Assembly (NCBI GenBank): GCA_030141605.1
Contig: JAQGDQ010000087.1
Location: 434,001 to 498,000 of the forward strand
DNA length: 64,000 bases
Source of the DNA: Tubiluchus corallicola
Lineage: Eukaryota; Priapulida; Priapulimorpha; Priapulimorphida; Tubiluchidae
Direction: 5' to 3'
In this document: positions 51,901-63,000 of the stretch, piece by piece
Position numbering within the stretch: the stretch's first letter is position 1
Layout: each line of letters begins with the position of its first letter
The notes under the pieces: generated by a model
Told to the model about the DNA's origin: nothing
The model's input: the letters and a program-made list of their open reading frames with translations, nothing else
Databases searched by the model: none
Program-made: the position numbers and the translations under genes

Positions 51901-54900
51901 CTATTTTTTTCTAATCTGCAATAAATACTCAATGTTTTTGTAACAGCAAAGTTTCATATCACACTAACCCAACAAATTAACGCAATAATTCGGTCGTACA
52001 CTCTAGGCTAGGCTGATAAATACCAAGGAGAAACGGGTAATCTTACAAATTGATTAGATTAGCAACTCCAGACAGACTGTCATTATACAAAAGTTGAAGC
52101 CATCAAAAACCAGCAGCATTAGTGTCTGATTGTGAAACCGCGCTGTTAAACGAGGAACAGACCACCAGTCTAAACACAGCATGAATGGAAGACCAGCAAC
52201 TACATTACTGAAAAACTATTCTGGAGGGAGGATTTTAAATCAATAAAGTATACAGGATGGGATTAAATATTAACAAAATCGTTGAATTGTTAAAGAAGTT
52301 TGAGTGAGCAGTCGAGATGAAAAACTGTTTTACCGGAAGACTTGTCACAATTACAATCGGATGTGATCACATTGTCCCTGAACAAGGCAGCGAATCTGTG
52401 TGATGAATGTATTGGTCACCCATCTGAATGCTTGCCAACCCTAGCATTGTCCAACTTCTATCACGCGGCGGCCACCCATCCAAATACTGACCGGCTTCGG
52501 TATTGCCAAACTTCGGTCATTAAATGTACACCGTGACCACTCAGCTATACATTCCCCGCCTCAGGCAAACTTAACGCTGTTAAAGGCAGACTATTTAATT
52601 GTTGCAATAATTATTCAGCAAACAATAGCAAGGTAGGCGCTGTATTCAGCAGGCAAATTTTTAAACACAACAAGGTAATAGATCTTAACAATAAGAATTG
52701 AAAAAAGGCGAAAAGTAAAAGAAAGAAGTCAAACACTGCGCACGTTATTTAAATTTATAATATAACTCATATAAATGATGTACAATTAGTCTGTTGCTGG
52801 TATTAACACTCTTGTTCGAGCTAAACTAGAGCAGCTCTAATTATTTCATAGAATAGGAAGCAGCAGTAGAAAAGCCACACACGGCTGTACCAATCAATGG
52901 ATAGCATTATTACAATGTAATGAATGAAGCTCTCAATCCATTTAGTGCATGCTGCTGACGTCAGCAGCACTGTTTGCAGTGCAAGTGGCCGGGTATGGAG
53001 TACTCGCTTGACTCGTTTCATCAGACAAATTAACTGCGTGCGTTTTCCTACGCAAAAGTGCAAATAAGGTTATTATCAGTTTTCTGGTGAATGCGTTGAA
53101 TTCACAAAGGAGACAAAAACATGATTTTATCAACAGGAACAATTTACAATTGTCTATCAGCTTTGGAAATTACTTTCACCCAGAAAGCATCTTATTTGTA
53201 TGTCCGAGAAATCGGAGCCTAGATCATCATCCATTGATGCTTGCCAAATATAAGTTTTCTACAGACGAATAAAATACCGTTCCCTGCGGAATAAACCAAA
53301 CCAGATCATACGCAATTATTAAAATTTGAAATCAAGCTATATATAAATAGATAAACGGATAGGTTTATTAAAATTTAAAAAAAACTTGACTGAGAAAGAA
53401 AAAATGCGAGAACTTGGGACTGAGCATGGCACCCAAGGACTTTAGACATAATTATAAGGCTTGGCATAACATTGCATCCTTGCTTCCCACAGCTCATACT
53501 ACACGTTACAGCTCGCTCACATTATTTCTCGCATTTTAGAAACCTGTTTTCACACACATTGTAGTAGAGAATAGATTTTATAGGTGGGATTTCCCCACCA
53601 GGTCGGCCCAGTACATAAAATGACGAACAGAATGTTGAGAATTTTATAGTCGAGATATTAGCATTTTGATTCAACAATTACGAAAAGCAGTAAAGTGCGT
53701 ATTAGAATAAATTTTCATTGAAATTGAAAATGATACACTTGTCATGCATATCAAGCAATCGTTTCTGCTCCCGTTATTAAAGCATACGTCAATGTAAAAC
53801 TGCAATCAAGCTCAAGTTAGCTTTGTGAGCCGCGGGTTTAGCAAACAATTTGAGCAAAAATGCCTCGCCATTTGAAAAGACATCTCGCAATAAGCTGCTT
53901 CCTCAGATAAGTCAAGGAGATAACTAGGATTACTGATGCAAAAAGGTCACCTTGACAAGGTTATTTTGAATATTTGTACGTTCCACTTCCTCTACATATA
54001 GCTGCACCATTATCTAGGATTTCAAAATATGTAAGTTTAAGTGCAGAAACTTCTATAAGGTCAGCTCTCCCATTACAGTCAGTCATTAAAGGAGACATAA
54101 AAACATTCACTCGGCTTAAATATCACACGTTCACAACACAAACGAAAAATGATGATGACCATGATAATGGTGGATGTTACAGATTCACAGTACAAACGAA
54201 AAATGATAATGACGATGATGACAGTGATGCTGATGATTAGAAAGATAATAATGCTGGTACTAATAATGCTGGACTGATAGCACCATCACGTGCAATAATT
54301 ATAACCATCAGAACTTCGAAACGAGATCTGTAATTAAGAGTACAATGATAGATAATGAAACTGGCAATAAAGACAGATGGTGACATATAGCTTGACGATA
54401 TGAAATGATGATGATTAAGTGATTTTTTTTATTAGTTTGAACTTATTATTATTATCACATTCAGTACAATCTAGTGACATTCAATACACGGTGATATTCA
54501 TATACACTGTCGTCATCATAAAAGAATAATTGTACTACAGTGGGCTAGAGAAGCAAAGGCTTGTATTGGTTCACTGTCATGTGAACCAGATAAAAAAGAA
54601 TTGATACTTGAACAAAAAAAGAACCGGGAGAAACGTTAGATCACACAGGACCGGAAGAAGGATATGGTAGTGCAAATAGTACAAAAGATACAGTAGATTG
54701 TGCGATGTTTACATCAGCTTTAAAAATTTACTAATGATGTCTTTTTCGCATAATCTGTACCAGACTTGTAGTATGGCTGCTGCACTAGGTGTAGGATAAC
54801 AAGAATTGTATTTATTGAAAATCATTGCTTATGTGATAATAATGAATTTCGAAAGTATGTAACTATTCACATTATTTTGTGAACCAGTTTACAATACCAG

Positions 54901-57900
54901 CTAAGAATAACAAGCCAATGTGTACTGTTTCATCATTTTCAATGTGACCCATATCATCTAAGTGCACGACCCAAGGTAAGGATGATATAAATACAAGGAA
55001 TTAACATTCTGAAGTAAACTTACTGGTCTAGAATCTAGAAACGTTAACCTTTTCTTTTCAAACTAAACAAGCCTCTTTGATTATATGCATAATCTGTACG
55101 TAAATAGTTTCAACCAAGCCTAATTGCAAACATAGTGCGCAACCACTGCTTGTATTATCTAACAAAATAACATTGCTGTTTTTTCGAGCTTATATAACAG
55201 GCGAAGAAGAATTTCGTGGTCTACATTCATCACTACCATATGCTGGAAGACAGAATTTGCCAATGTATTGCTACATGGGCTTCAGAAAGATGCCTACATC
55301 TCAAATAAATCAAGCAGACGAAATACAAGCATATCTTCTATGATAATAACTCAGAACAATTTCATTGATTATAGGCGTCATCATCGCCGCTGCTGCCGCC
55401 ACCACGAACATCATCATCAGTAATAACTTATACCATAATCATCACCACGTCAAACCTACCAGGGCTACTCAATTTGTGACAGGAACTATGGGTAGACTTA
55501 TGACGGTTTGTATACCTTCATAAATTCCACAACTACAGGATTCTGGGACATCCTGTTTACTTGACAACCTGACTACTGTAAACTATACTTACTACTTATA
55601 ATCACATTGCCTCTAGGCCAAACTGTTGGCCCTATAAAAGATATTTCAACTATGTTTTGTTGCAACTGTTCTAATCCAGCACAAACACACTATTTTTGTG
55701 CTACAGTCGAAACGCACATCAATCATTTAGTTTGAACAAAAGTAACCTCCCACGCACATTACTGATAGGCATTATTCACACATGCAGTCTACTGGCGCTT
55801 GTATGTCCACAATTAGACCTCAAGTTTAATATGTATTCAACAGCGCGTTCTTTTTACTTAAAGCACAAGAAAACGTTCGACTTACTTAAAGCCTAAAAAA
55901 TCGTCTTGAAATTTTATATCACTTTCATCATGCATTTTGCATATTAGATTTGCGTCGGCGATAACGATGTACAAAACATGTAAATTTAAACGACCGTTAG
56001 GCGCAGCCGTTTTGACTGCAGATAGTTTGAAACAACCTTAAATAACATTATGAAAAGTATGAAAAAATAATCAGAATATTCGGAACGCACACTTCACTAA
56101 CTAAGCAAATGTAAAAATTACTGATCTTGTCAATACACTATCTGATTAAAAGTACTTTTTTGGTGAATCTGTGGTGCACACTGGGAAGGTGAGTCAGTGA
56201 TATTTTACCAGGTGGCGCGAACATTTTAAATTATTAAGAATTTCCTTTTCTAGTTACATAAGTCTTTTCAAGCAGGTAAACGAATGTAACGTAATATAAA
56301 TTGCTTTTTTTCCACATTAAGTTTCTCAGCGGCAGGAGAGCAAACATAAAATGCTAGGAATTAACTTGCGCATGTAAGAACCTCAACAGCCTGATAACGA
56401 AAATTATGTGTTCGGCTGAAACACTTCATAAAACAAATCAAAATATATATGACACAAAAATGTTGACTTATCAACTGCATTTTGAAATTCATTACTTTTA
56501 TGTGGGTAAGTTTCCATGGTGACTATGCATTTCAACAACACAGACTTTCTTGGCAGTCAAAAACATGCAAGTCAAACCTGCTCAAAATAAGCTTATCCAG
56601 CAGAATAGTTGAAAAGGCATCTTTCAGGGCATGAAGGAGGTCAAAATAGGAAATCAATGTCTGGCGTGTAGTAGAGTATGATGGCAAGTTTACGTTCAAT
56701 AAAAGTAGCTGGTTGATTAGGTTAAGAAAACAGTGTGAAGAAGGTGGTATTGATTTCACTCGCCACAATAATCAACACAAAATCGGAGAAATTTCTAGAA
56801 AACCACAAAGTTTTTTGTCTTATCTACCTCGCACGTATCAGGTATTTGTATTAGTAAATGACATACTCGGGAATTTTAATTCGATTGTTGTTAAACCCAC
56901 TCAAAATCATCTACGTTTTTGTATAAATTGCACCAGACAAGGACAATAGCTGCTTGTAAGAAGCTACAAAAGAAACGTGAAAATATGAGCTATGTACGAC
57001 CGAAATTAAGACTAATTTGCTAGTGACTGGGAAGTTTGCAAGTACCTGTTGATGTCGTTCTTGGGGAAACAATTTTCTAGTAGATGATTACACAGCCCTA
57101 AGGAAAAACTACATTGATAAGTAGTTGTCCTACATCTAGGAATGTCTAGGGTAACCAAAAATGTGAAAAGTAACAACAAAAAAGAACGATGCAAAGCTGT
57201 CAGCGTTTAAGAGCCCATGGGGCAACGACGAAAGATCCGGAGAATTTATCTTCCACGGAAATAACAATAACAGAAATTTAAACGTCTACAATTTAATCTG
57301 ATTGCACTACTATAACATATAACAGTCAAAATTCTTCACTGGTGTACCAGAAAAATGACTGTATCATGCGTGCGACTGTGGCCTATGGCTGCAGACTCAC
57401 ATGCTTCGAATCTTTGCCAACGCAAGCATCTTAAAGGCGTACTGAAGACCATGGTCGGTTTACTCTGGCAGCTATGCCTGCTATTGTGGCCTATGGGTAT
57501 TCACATAGTTCAGATCTTTGCCAATGCACGCATCTTCAAGACGTACTGAAGACCATGGTCTGCTTATTCAGGTAGCTATGCTTGCGACTGTGGCCTATGG
57601 GTACAGATTCACATGGTTCGAATCTTTGCAGATGCAAGCATCTTAAAGACGTACAGATGACTGGTCTGCTTACTCTTGTAGTTGTCATTCTTCAGCGCAG
57701 TGGTTTGAACTTTTACTTGGCTGCCTTTCAAAACAAGATTTCTGGTGATGCCTGGTAAACAGCCATGCACGACTAATGGTTCAGGAAATTTATTATTTTT
57801 AATTTTTGTGCAGATTTTAGGAACGTAGTTTACCTGTATCAAAATTCGTATAAAAAGCCTAGCTTCTGTGTCGTACCGTCTTATGTGAATTTTTTTTTGT

Positions 57901-60900
57901 ATAATCAACTGTAAAAAAGATTTTGCTGTACAACGGCTAGAAGCAATCTTTGCAGATGTACTTTTCTTGGTCCACATTCTGGCACTCAAGATTGCAAACA
58001 GAAAATCCACGGAGTCATGCCAAGTGTGTTGGCGTGTTGACGGATTACATTCACTATTAATCATGAGAGAGAGTGTGTAACATGGTAGTTAGCCTCCCTT
58101 AACATCTTAGCAAACAAGCTGCTTTGCTGTACACGTTCTTAGATTGCTCTTCAACAGAAATTACAGCAAATCGATTAAGAAAGTTCAATTTAGAAGTAGA
58201 AACGACTCCATTCGAAGGAAATTCAAGGAATGTCATAATGCTGGAATTTATCACTGGTGAATCCACTAGTAATAACACTGAGTGCCAGTGCTCATAAAGT
58301 GAATGAGATTTACTACACCATTAGAGATGAACAATTGCCCGGATGTAGTTCATTGTGAGTTTCCTGTTACCTACTGCGTTAGAAAATATTTCAGCTGCTG
58401 GAAACGAGGCAAAAAATCCAGAGTACTCCCAAGAACTCTACAATTACTACAAGTTGTAATCCTACACCTTTACACGAGGAGGTGTACAAAACTGTATATT
58501 TTTATAAATAAAAAAACTGATTTACATGAAAAAAACTTCTTACCTGAGAACGGACTGTAATTAATCAGGCTTAAGCAACACTTGATGCCAGTACAACACT
58601 GAAGCTTAATTTTAATATTTCGACATGCTCTTATCAAAAACTCTATATAACATAAGAACCTAACACAATTTTAACAATTTTCGCTTCTAAATACATTCTC
58701 TTAGACCTTCAGATTAAGGGTAGTAAATTTAGCAATGCTAAGATCCTTTGTAAGGCATTGATAATTTATTAGTAATTTTTCATTGTGTCTCTTTTGTAAG
58801 TCCATCCGTCGTAGTTTTTGCTTCTTGAAGGTTTTTTATCCACGGCTTTTCTGTTTATTTGCTAACACAGATCGTTTGTTGAAATTTCCATTTAGTCAGT
58901 TTTAACACGCAACTAAGTTTCTGCAAGACCAATGCTGAAATGCGTTTACTTTTGCGTCAGTGCCAAGAAATCAGAGTTGACTGTTTTGAAATGCTGTAGT
59001 AAGTAAATGACATGCTAATGAAAAATGCAACATAGCTCTTGGATAATAACACAAAAACATGCTTCCTGTGGCTACTATGTCCACTTAACTTTTAATTAGC
59101 AATTACTAATTAGCACGCAGTAAAGCCCCCTGACACGACAATTTCCACATTTTTTTACTTGTTTGCTCGTCGTTTTAAAGAATCAGCATACAGCTATCTG
59201 ATTCTGCTTGAACAACTTTTCTGACAAAATATCACACAAACCCTGCCTTAAACTGCTTAAAGGCGTAAAGTATTATAAAACTTTACGTATTTTGCAAAAG
59301 CGAGACCGTTCCCTATAACGAACAAGCAGTAAGCGGCTACACGCAGTTAGAATTTTAAGTGATGGTCATTAAGTTTGTATAAAAACGATTTAAGTTATGA
59401 GTTTCGACAAGCGGAGGTTGTTCGCGAAGGACAAGAGGGGTAAACAGTTATGTAATCTTTCTATTAGGCTACTCTTACACAGATTAATAACAATCACAGC
59501 AAGCAATACACACACTACACTAGCCTATTTGAGACCCAGCTATGTTTAGTGTTTATTTTGTTATTTAAAACCCAGCGCTGGAAATTTAGAACTCGCCTAC
59601 GCGGCCTGTCACGCGTTCCAGCGCACGCTGTAGAATGGAAAAGTCCGGGTTGCACCAGACGAAAACGCCAACAAAATTACTATTGATTTAAATGACGTAA
59701 GCTCAAGTGGCGCGCATTGTGATTGGCTGACAGACACACACCCACCGCGTACCATACACGGAGAGACGCGCTCAGTAGAACGGGTACAACGGGACTAGAA
59801 TTTCCAGTTTTCTTGCAAGGACGACGGGAAAAGTCGACGCAAAACGTGGAAAATATTGAAAATAACTGCTTGTAGGTCCAATAAACCACAGCAGACGCCA
59901 GCAAGTTTACTATATAGCTTCCCGCTGTTACTGATATTATTATAACCATGCTAGTAGATCGGTAAAGCAATAACTACATGTTCAATAAACATCGTGTGAG
60001 GAAAGAATCACTTTACGGCAACAAAATGTGTACATGTAACATAATTTCATTCTAGGCGTCTAAGCACAGCGAACATATAAAAAGACACGAAATATAGCCT
60101 AACTTTACCAGACTAAAATAGACTGGTTCATTCTGTCAACCAGCACTCCCACAGACAGCTTCGCCAAGTTCTGTAGTATGGATAAGATACATGTGTTCAG
60201 GCAGGGCTTTTCTGGACCTGTATAAAAGTCAACTACTAAACACTGGGGCTACGTCCAACTATAGACAACCAACAGTATATCTATTTTTCACTACCAGGCG
60301 GCTTGTACAGAACAAAATAGAAAAACACATTTACTCTCTTTTGTGTTTGCCACAACAAAGTTCATTATTTTTTGCAACTCGGTACGTCAATTTTAATCAT
60401 CACTAAAAATGATAACATTTTTAAGACATTGTCAATGAACAAAGACAGAGACCTTGCATCGCATTCCATAGACAGCATTGTTTGAGGCCATAAAAGTTTG
60501 CAAAAAATATCCAGGGGCGTATTAACCAATAGGCTCAGCCTAGGGCGTCAAAGTTTGAGGGGCCTCACATTTTAGCAAAATTCTTATTCTTCTCGGAAAA
60601 TGTGCATACCTTCATATTCATGTAAAGGGCACATTTTATAACACCACAGGTAGTTACGGAGGGCAACTTTTATATAAGTACCACATAACGAACATATGCA
60701 AGGTATTACACTAGCATTTGCGAGGCCTGCTTGAATATAAATGTTATGTAAATACATGTACAATGTAACTAATAATGACCGCGTAGAACCTAGATTAACA
60801 GTGTTTCTAATACACCACAAGTAATTGTTTAATCTGCTCATTACATAAACAACCTTAAATTCACAATAGAGATGGGCGGACAGAACTATCAGCCTAAGGC

Positions 60901-62844
60901 GTCGTGAAGTCTTGATACGCCCCTGAAAATACCTGAACAGTAATAAAACTGGTGGTCTTCTGAAGAATGTAGCCATACGTTTTGATACGTACTTTGAAAG
61001 ATGACGTTCATCAAACCTAATGCCTTACCGAGCCTAGGACCTAACCTTATGAGCACTCATAATTTGCAATCTTCAAAGAAAGATCATTTTATCTTTCCTA
61101 TTTCAAGAAGCCAGTTATCAGACTTAAGACTCTTACTCAGTAACGGTCTATTTCTAAAAACAATGGGAATGGCAGCAACAACTTTCATGCCTCGCAAGGC
61201 TTACATATGATTACTCTATTCTACTTTGCAGCCAAAAAAGGCGTCTATAAGCGACCAAAAGCAACAAAGTTACAGAAAAAGTAAAACAAACGAGCAAGCG
61301 TTAGGTTACTTCATCCACTTTTGACGAATTTCTTCTAATTTGAGTTCAGATTTCATGCTTCTCCCATGTTTGCACTCATGAGATTCCACTCATCTTTCCC
61401 TCAAAAGACAGCAGGCAGTTTTGGCCACCATCTCTCGCAAATCTGAACATGCCTCAGCACTTAACGTGAATCTGTTTTCTCCTCACATCAACGAAGATTC
61501 TCAAGTTGTGATTGCAATTTGTAAATAACTGCTGGGGAGAGCAGCAGGTTAGCCACGGCAATTACATGAACTCACCTCACTAATGGTGCTGTCACTAGCG
61601 TTCAAAATTGCAATAAAATACAATGATAACATTTTCCTTGAGAGTTTGATCAAGTAATAAATATATGAAGGTAAACCAGCACTGCTCTAAAATGACCTTG
61701 CTTATCTTAACTAATGTGTAAATCTTTTAGCTTACTTGAATGCATACTACGAATCTTTATGTAAGACAATGTATTCAACTGGAATGCATACTACGAATCT
61801 TTATGTAAGACAATGTATTTAATTGGAATGCATACTATGAATCTTTATGTAAGACAATGTATTCAACTGGAATGCATACTACGAATCTTTATGTAAGACA
61901 ATGTATTTAACTGGAATGCATACTACGAATCTTTATGTAAGACAATGTATTCAACTGGAATGCATACTACGAATCTTTATGTAAGACAATGTATTCAACT
62001 GGAATGCATACTACGAATCTTTATGTAAGACAATGTATTTAATGAGTCCTTAAATGCTTCTACTGACTAAAAAATAACGAAATCCAAACTACAGCAATGC
62101 GAAATTAAGTGTAAGCGTGACATTGAATTAAATGTCGACAATAACCACCTGTAAAACAATAAACGCATCAACCACGCCCATCACCGCGAAGGCCAACGAC
62201 AGCAACAGCAAATAACAACATAATTATTACCACCTCACCAACAATGGTCACAAAAGTTTACCAAATGACACCATCATCACCATCTCGTCATCATCATAAT
62301 CAGCAGCAGCAGCTGCAGCAGCATATTCGCCCACGATTGATAACTTTACGAGCTTCATATCGCTTGCTACACATGTACTTAATAACAGATAGTTTCATTC
62401 ACAAATCGTTTATGAGTTATTATTAATGATGACAGACATGTGATTAATGATCCATAAAAAACATTTGTAGTCAATAGTCACTCTGTCAGTGATTAGCTTA
62501 CATCCAAGGTAGCATCCAATGCCCGAGGTTAATTTACTGCATCAAATTACACCCAGCCTGGTTGTTGCTGGCAATCCAAAAACCATGCTAGCATCACGTT
62601 AAAATTCTATTCAAAAATTGCTGTAATAGCTTTGAGTGATACGATCACTTACCGTAGCCGAACAAATCCCTGCAAAACTCTACGAATTCAGGTCCTAGTG
62701 AGTACAACGATATACAACAGTCTTCAGACGACTCGTCCAAGCAATACTCATCAACGTGTTTATGCGGCATGATTATATCACAGTGTAACAGAGCTTCCAA
62801 TAGATGATGCTCCTCAGCCTGGCACCTAGCACTGGAGATATTCA
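42668..62844 (-). CDS. HIF1A: HIF-alpha, C-terminal half (six exons; bHLH-PAS part not in view)
   Basis: Six minus-strand exons (62653-62844, 48403-48581, 47557-47688, 46430-46708, 45142-45289, 42668-42948) join in matching phases into 403 residues plus stop. In order: LYSLGP (47-52), resembling the N-ODD LxxLAP; IYDDILFP (74-81), like the linker after it; an acidic segment (~125-170); LEMRAPYIPM (172-181), like the C-ODD, with candidate hydroxyproline P177; an NLS-like basic patch (276-291); and YDCEVNAP with N382 matching the FIH site, followed by an amphipathic CTAD helix (LLHGHKLLNALDE). Family knowledge: prolyl hydroxylation recruits VHL for degradation and Asn hydroxylation blocks CBP/p300. 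The symbol means a HIF-alpha orthologue, not specifically HIF1A. The N-terminal DNA-binding and dimerisation domains presumably lie past 64000. Confidence 0.92.
43343..43963. mobile_element. hAT-type MITE, family CAGGGCCGGATTAT, copy C
   Basis: Left end CAGTGCCGGATTATGACC, right end 'ggataatctggttgtg'. The flanks 'tctataga' and 'cctatagg' match at six of eight positions. It is 621 bp, the longest copy in the window, and lies in the last HIF-alpha intron. Non-coding. Confidence 0.7.
44364..44979. mobile_element. TTAA-flanked MITE, copy 3 (best preserved)
   Basis: Exact TTAA on both sides and perfect 11-bp inverted ends AGGAAAACCGG / CCGGTTTTCCT. TTAA duplication with such ends is typical of piggyBac-type transposition. 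At 616 bp it has no transposase and is non-autonomous. It lies in the last HIF-alpha intron and serves as the reference for copies 1, 2 and 4. Confidence 0.88.
45142..45289 (-). CDS. HIF1A: HIF-alpha exon with basic NLS-like patch
   Basis: Acceptor 'ttccgttag', donor GAGAG|GTTAGT. 49 codons plus one base. MKRPVDTDTNQGHKRQRG has two basic clusters 10 residues apart, as in a bipartite nuclear localisation signal. Too short for an ORF search; recognised by splice sites and phase between its neighbours. Confidence 0.85.
46430..46708 (-). CDS. HIF1A: HIF-alpha exon with C-terminal ODD motif
   Basis: Acceptor 'actccatctag', donor ACACAA|GTAAGA, 93 codons, phase 0 on both sides. It opens with VEELEMRAPYIPMGMTDDMY, aligning with the VHL-recognised C-ODD of HIF-alpha. 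The residue two before the candidate hydroxyproline is Arg rather than Leu. The rest is a polar Ser/Gln/Arg-rich linker. The first codon is GTG only because of the splice junction; it is not a start. Confidence 0.96.
46750..47113. mobile_element. TTAA-flanked MITE, copy 4 (internally deleted)
   Basis: Left TTAC-AGGAAGACAGG, right CCGGTTTTGCT-TTAA. It shares 'tttctgataattaaataata' and the right third with copy 3 but lacks the middle (364 bp against 616). It lies only 41 bp upstream of the HIF-alpha ODD exon in transcription order. Confidence 0.78.
47557..47688 (-). CDS. HIF1A: HIF-alpha exon, acidic segment before the ODD
   Basis: Acceptor 'cttgtttttgcag', donor GATTCG|GTATGT, 44 codons, phase 0 on both sides. 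It encodes LDMDMIDKLCTMDTSWE and an Asp/Ser-rich end. It corresponds in position and character to the N-TAD region just before the C-ODD. Confidence 0.92.
48127..48176. repeat. (ACTC)n/(CT)n microsatellite
   Basis: About seven uninterrupted ACTC units followed by a short CT run, in a HIF-alpha intron. Confidence 0.9.
48403..48581 (-). CDS. HIF1A: HIF-alpha exon with IYDDILFP
   Basis: Acceptor 'ttatttatttcag', donor TCCAGA|GTACGT. It takes one base from the exon at 62653 (giving FGYG-VFDQQ) and ends in phase 0. INIYDDILFP resembles the conserved linker between the two ODD sites of HIF-alpha proteins. The following Ser-rich segment is unremarkable. Confidence 0.9.
50285..50455. repeat. Two-copy ~85-bp tandem duplication
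   Basis: 'aatttcttttttacaggtct' followed by 'gcttaatcattacctatttg' is repeated as 'aatttctttactggtctgct' and 'tattcattacttatttggct'. Diverged. Confidence 0.6.
51446..51630. repeat. 27-bp minisatellite, 7 copies
   Basis: 'aattacacagatctgac' recurs every 26-27 bp from 51450 to 51611, joined by 'tacgtatact'. Nearly identical copies. Confidence 0.95.
52412..52550 (-). mobile_element. Composite tRNA/5S-like SINE remnant
   Basis: Read on the minus strand, TAGCTGAGTGGTCACGG (near 52530-52550) resembles a pol III A box. It is followed by 'gaagtttggcaataccgaag' and 'ccggtcagtatttggatggg', which resembles 5S rRNA. A second 5S-like unit ('gaagttggacaatg' to 'cagatgggtgacc', 52459-52414) follows in tandem. 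Both units are diverged. The 64-aa plus ORF here is a by-product. Confidence 0.6.
53399..53538. repeat. Short inverted repeat, possible small MITE
   Basis: 'aaaaatgcgagaa' at the left is inverted as 'ttctcgcatttta' at the right, about 140 bp apart. There is no coding content. Confidence 0.5.
54140..54240. repeat. GAT/AAT-rich low-complexity tract
   Basis: Two copies of 'cacaaacgaaaaatgat'-like phrases with imperfect GAT repeats. They give an Asp-rich ORF tail that is not considered real. Confidence 0.6.
57357..57665. repeat. ~106-bp tandem repeat, 3 copies
   Basis: 'tgtggcctatgg' occurs at 57377, 57485 and 57589, each followed by 'tcacat', 'atctttgc' and 'gtact(g)aagaccatggtc'-like segments. 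Diverged by about 10-15%. Confidence 0.85.
57674..57833 (-). CDS. Weak exon candidate in the large HIF-alpha intron
   Basis: It lies between a plausible acceptor ('attttgatacag') and donor ('tacaaga|gtaagc'), within a 151-codon open frame. The peptide includes PEPLVVHGCLPGITRN and LVLKGSQVKVQTTALKND. I do not recognise it. It does not fit the HIF-alpha phase pattern (160 nt). It could be an exon of a nested minus-strand gene, a repeat remnant or chance. Confidence 0.15.
59585..59850. promoter_or_regulatory. CpG-dense patch with inverted CCAAT box
   Basis: CpG dinucleotides are frequent here (such as 'tacgcggcctgtcacgcgtt' and 'agcgcacgctg') in otherwise CpG-poor DNA. ATTGGCT near 59720 is a CCAAT box on the minus strand. 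It might be an alternative promoter inside the HIF-alpha intron or for an unseen gene. There is no transcript evidence. Confidence 0.3.
60512..60925. mobile_element. hAT-type MITE with 8-bp target duplication
   Basis: Left end CAGGGGCGTATTAACC, right end 'cttgatacgcccctg'. The flanks 'aaaatatc' (60504-60511) and 'aaaatacc' (60926-60933) match at seven of eight positions. 414 bp. The 130-aa minus ORF lies inside this element and is not regarded as a gene. Confidence 0.85.
61736..62043. repeat. 44-bp minisatellite, 7 copies
   Basis: Seven 44-bp units built from 'gaatgcatactacgaatc' and 'tttatgtaagacaatgtatt' with very few differences. Confidence 0.96.
62165..62325. repeat. CAC/CAT/CAG low-complexity tract
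   Basis: Imperfect trinucleotide-like sequence, including 'cagcagcagcagctgcagca' near 62301-62321. The 60-aa ORF over it is not a gene. Confidence 0.6.
62653..62844 (-). CDS. HIF1A: HIF-alpha exon, first one visible (N-ODD-like)
   Basis: Acceptor 'cactttctcag', donor GGCTACG|GTAAGT. It takes one base from an unseen upstream exon and gives one to the exon at 48581. The peptide has CCISLYSLGPEFVEF; LYSLGP parallels the LxxLAP of the N-ODD and sits at the expected place before IYDDILFP. No start codon opens it. Assignment to HIF-alpha rests on phase, order and this short motif, so it is less certain than the downstream exons. Confidence 0.65.
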
Positions 62845-63000
62845 CTGAGAAAGTGAGCTATGGAATCCGCCGCCACCGCTTGCTTCAACCGAAGATTATA
62901 TGACGTGCTAAATTTAGTTGGTTTTACGCAGGATTACACCAAAGAAACCCAGCAGGCATATATGGATAGGTCTCGCTACAAGCAGGTTCAAACTACTATG

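Larger units (their letters stand above)
48582..62652 (-). other. 14.1-kb HIF-alpha intron
   Basis: No additional HIF exon was recognised between the first and second visible exons, and the phases of those two match directly. The interval holds a CpG-dense patch, a hAT element, minisatellites, a 5S/tRNA-like SINE remnant and a weak exon candidate, listed separately. The remaining ORFs look like noise. Confidence 0.6.

Noticed and set aside
57609-58064. 151-aa minus ORF as a whole gene
   Set aside because: Its start lies in unremarkable DNA and its end in a tandem repeat. Only the inner splice-bounded part is kept as a weak candidate.
60584-60976. 130-aa minus ORF
   Set aside because: It falls inside the hAT-type MITE at 60512-60925 and has no recognisable domain.
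62645-62845. GTG at 62845 as a start codon for the first HIF exon
   Set aside because: The G belongs to the splice acceptor AG, so the exon begins at 62844 in mid-codon.
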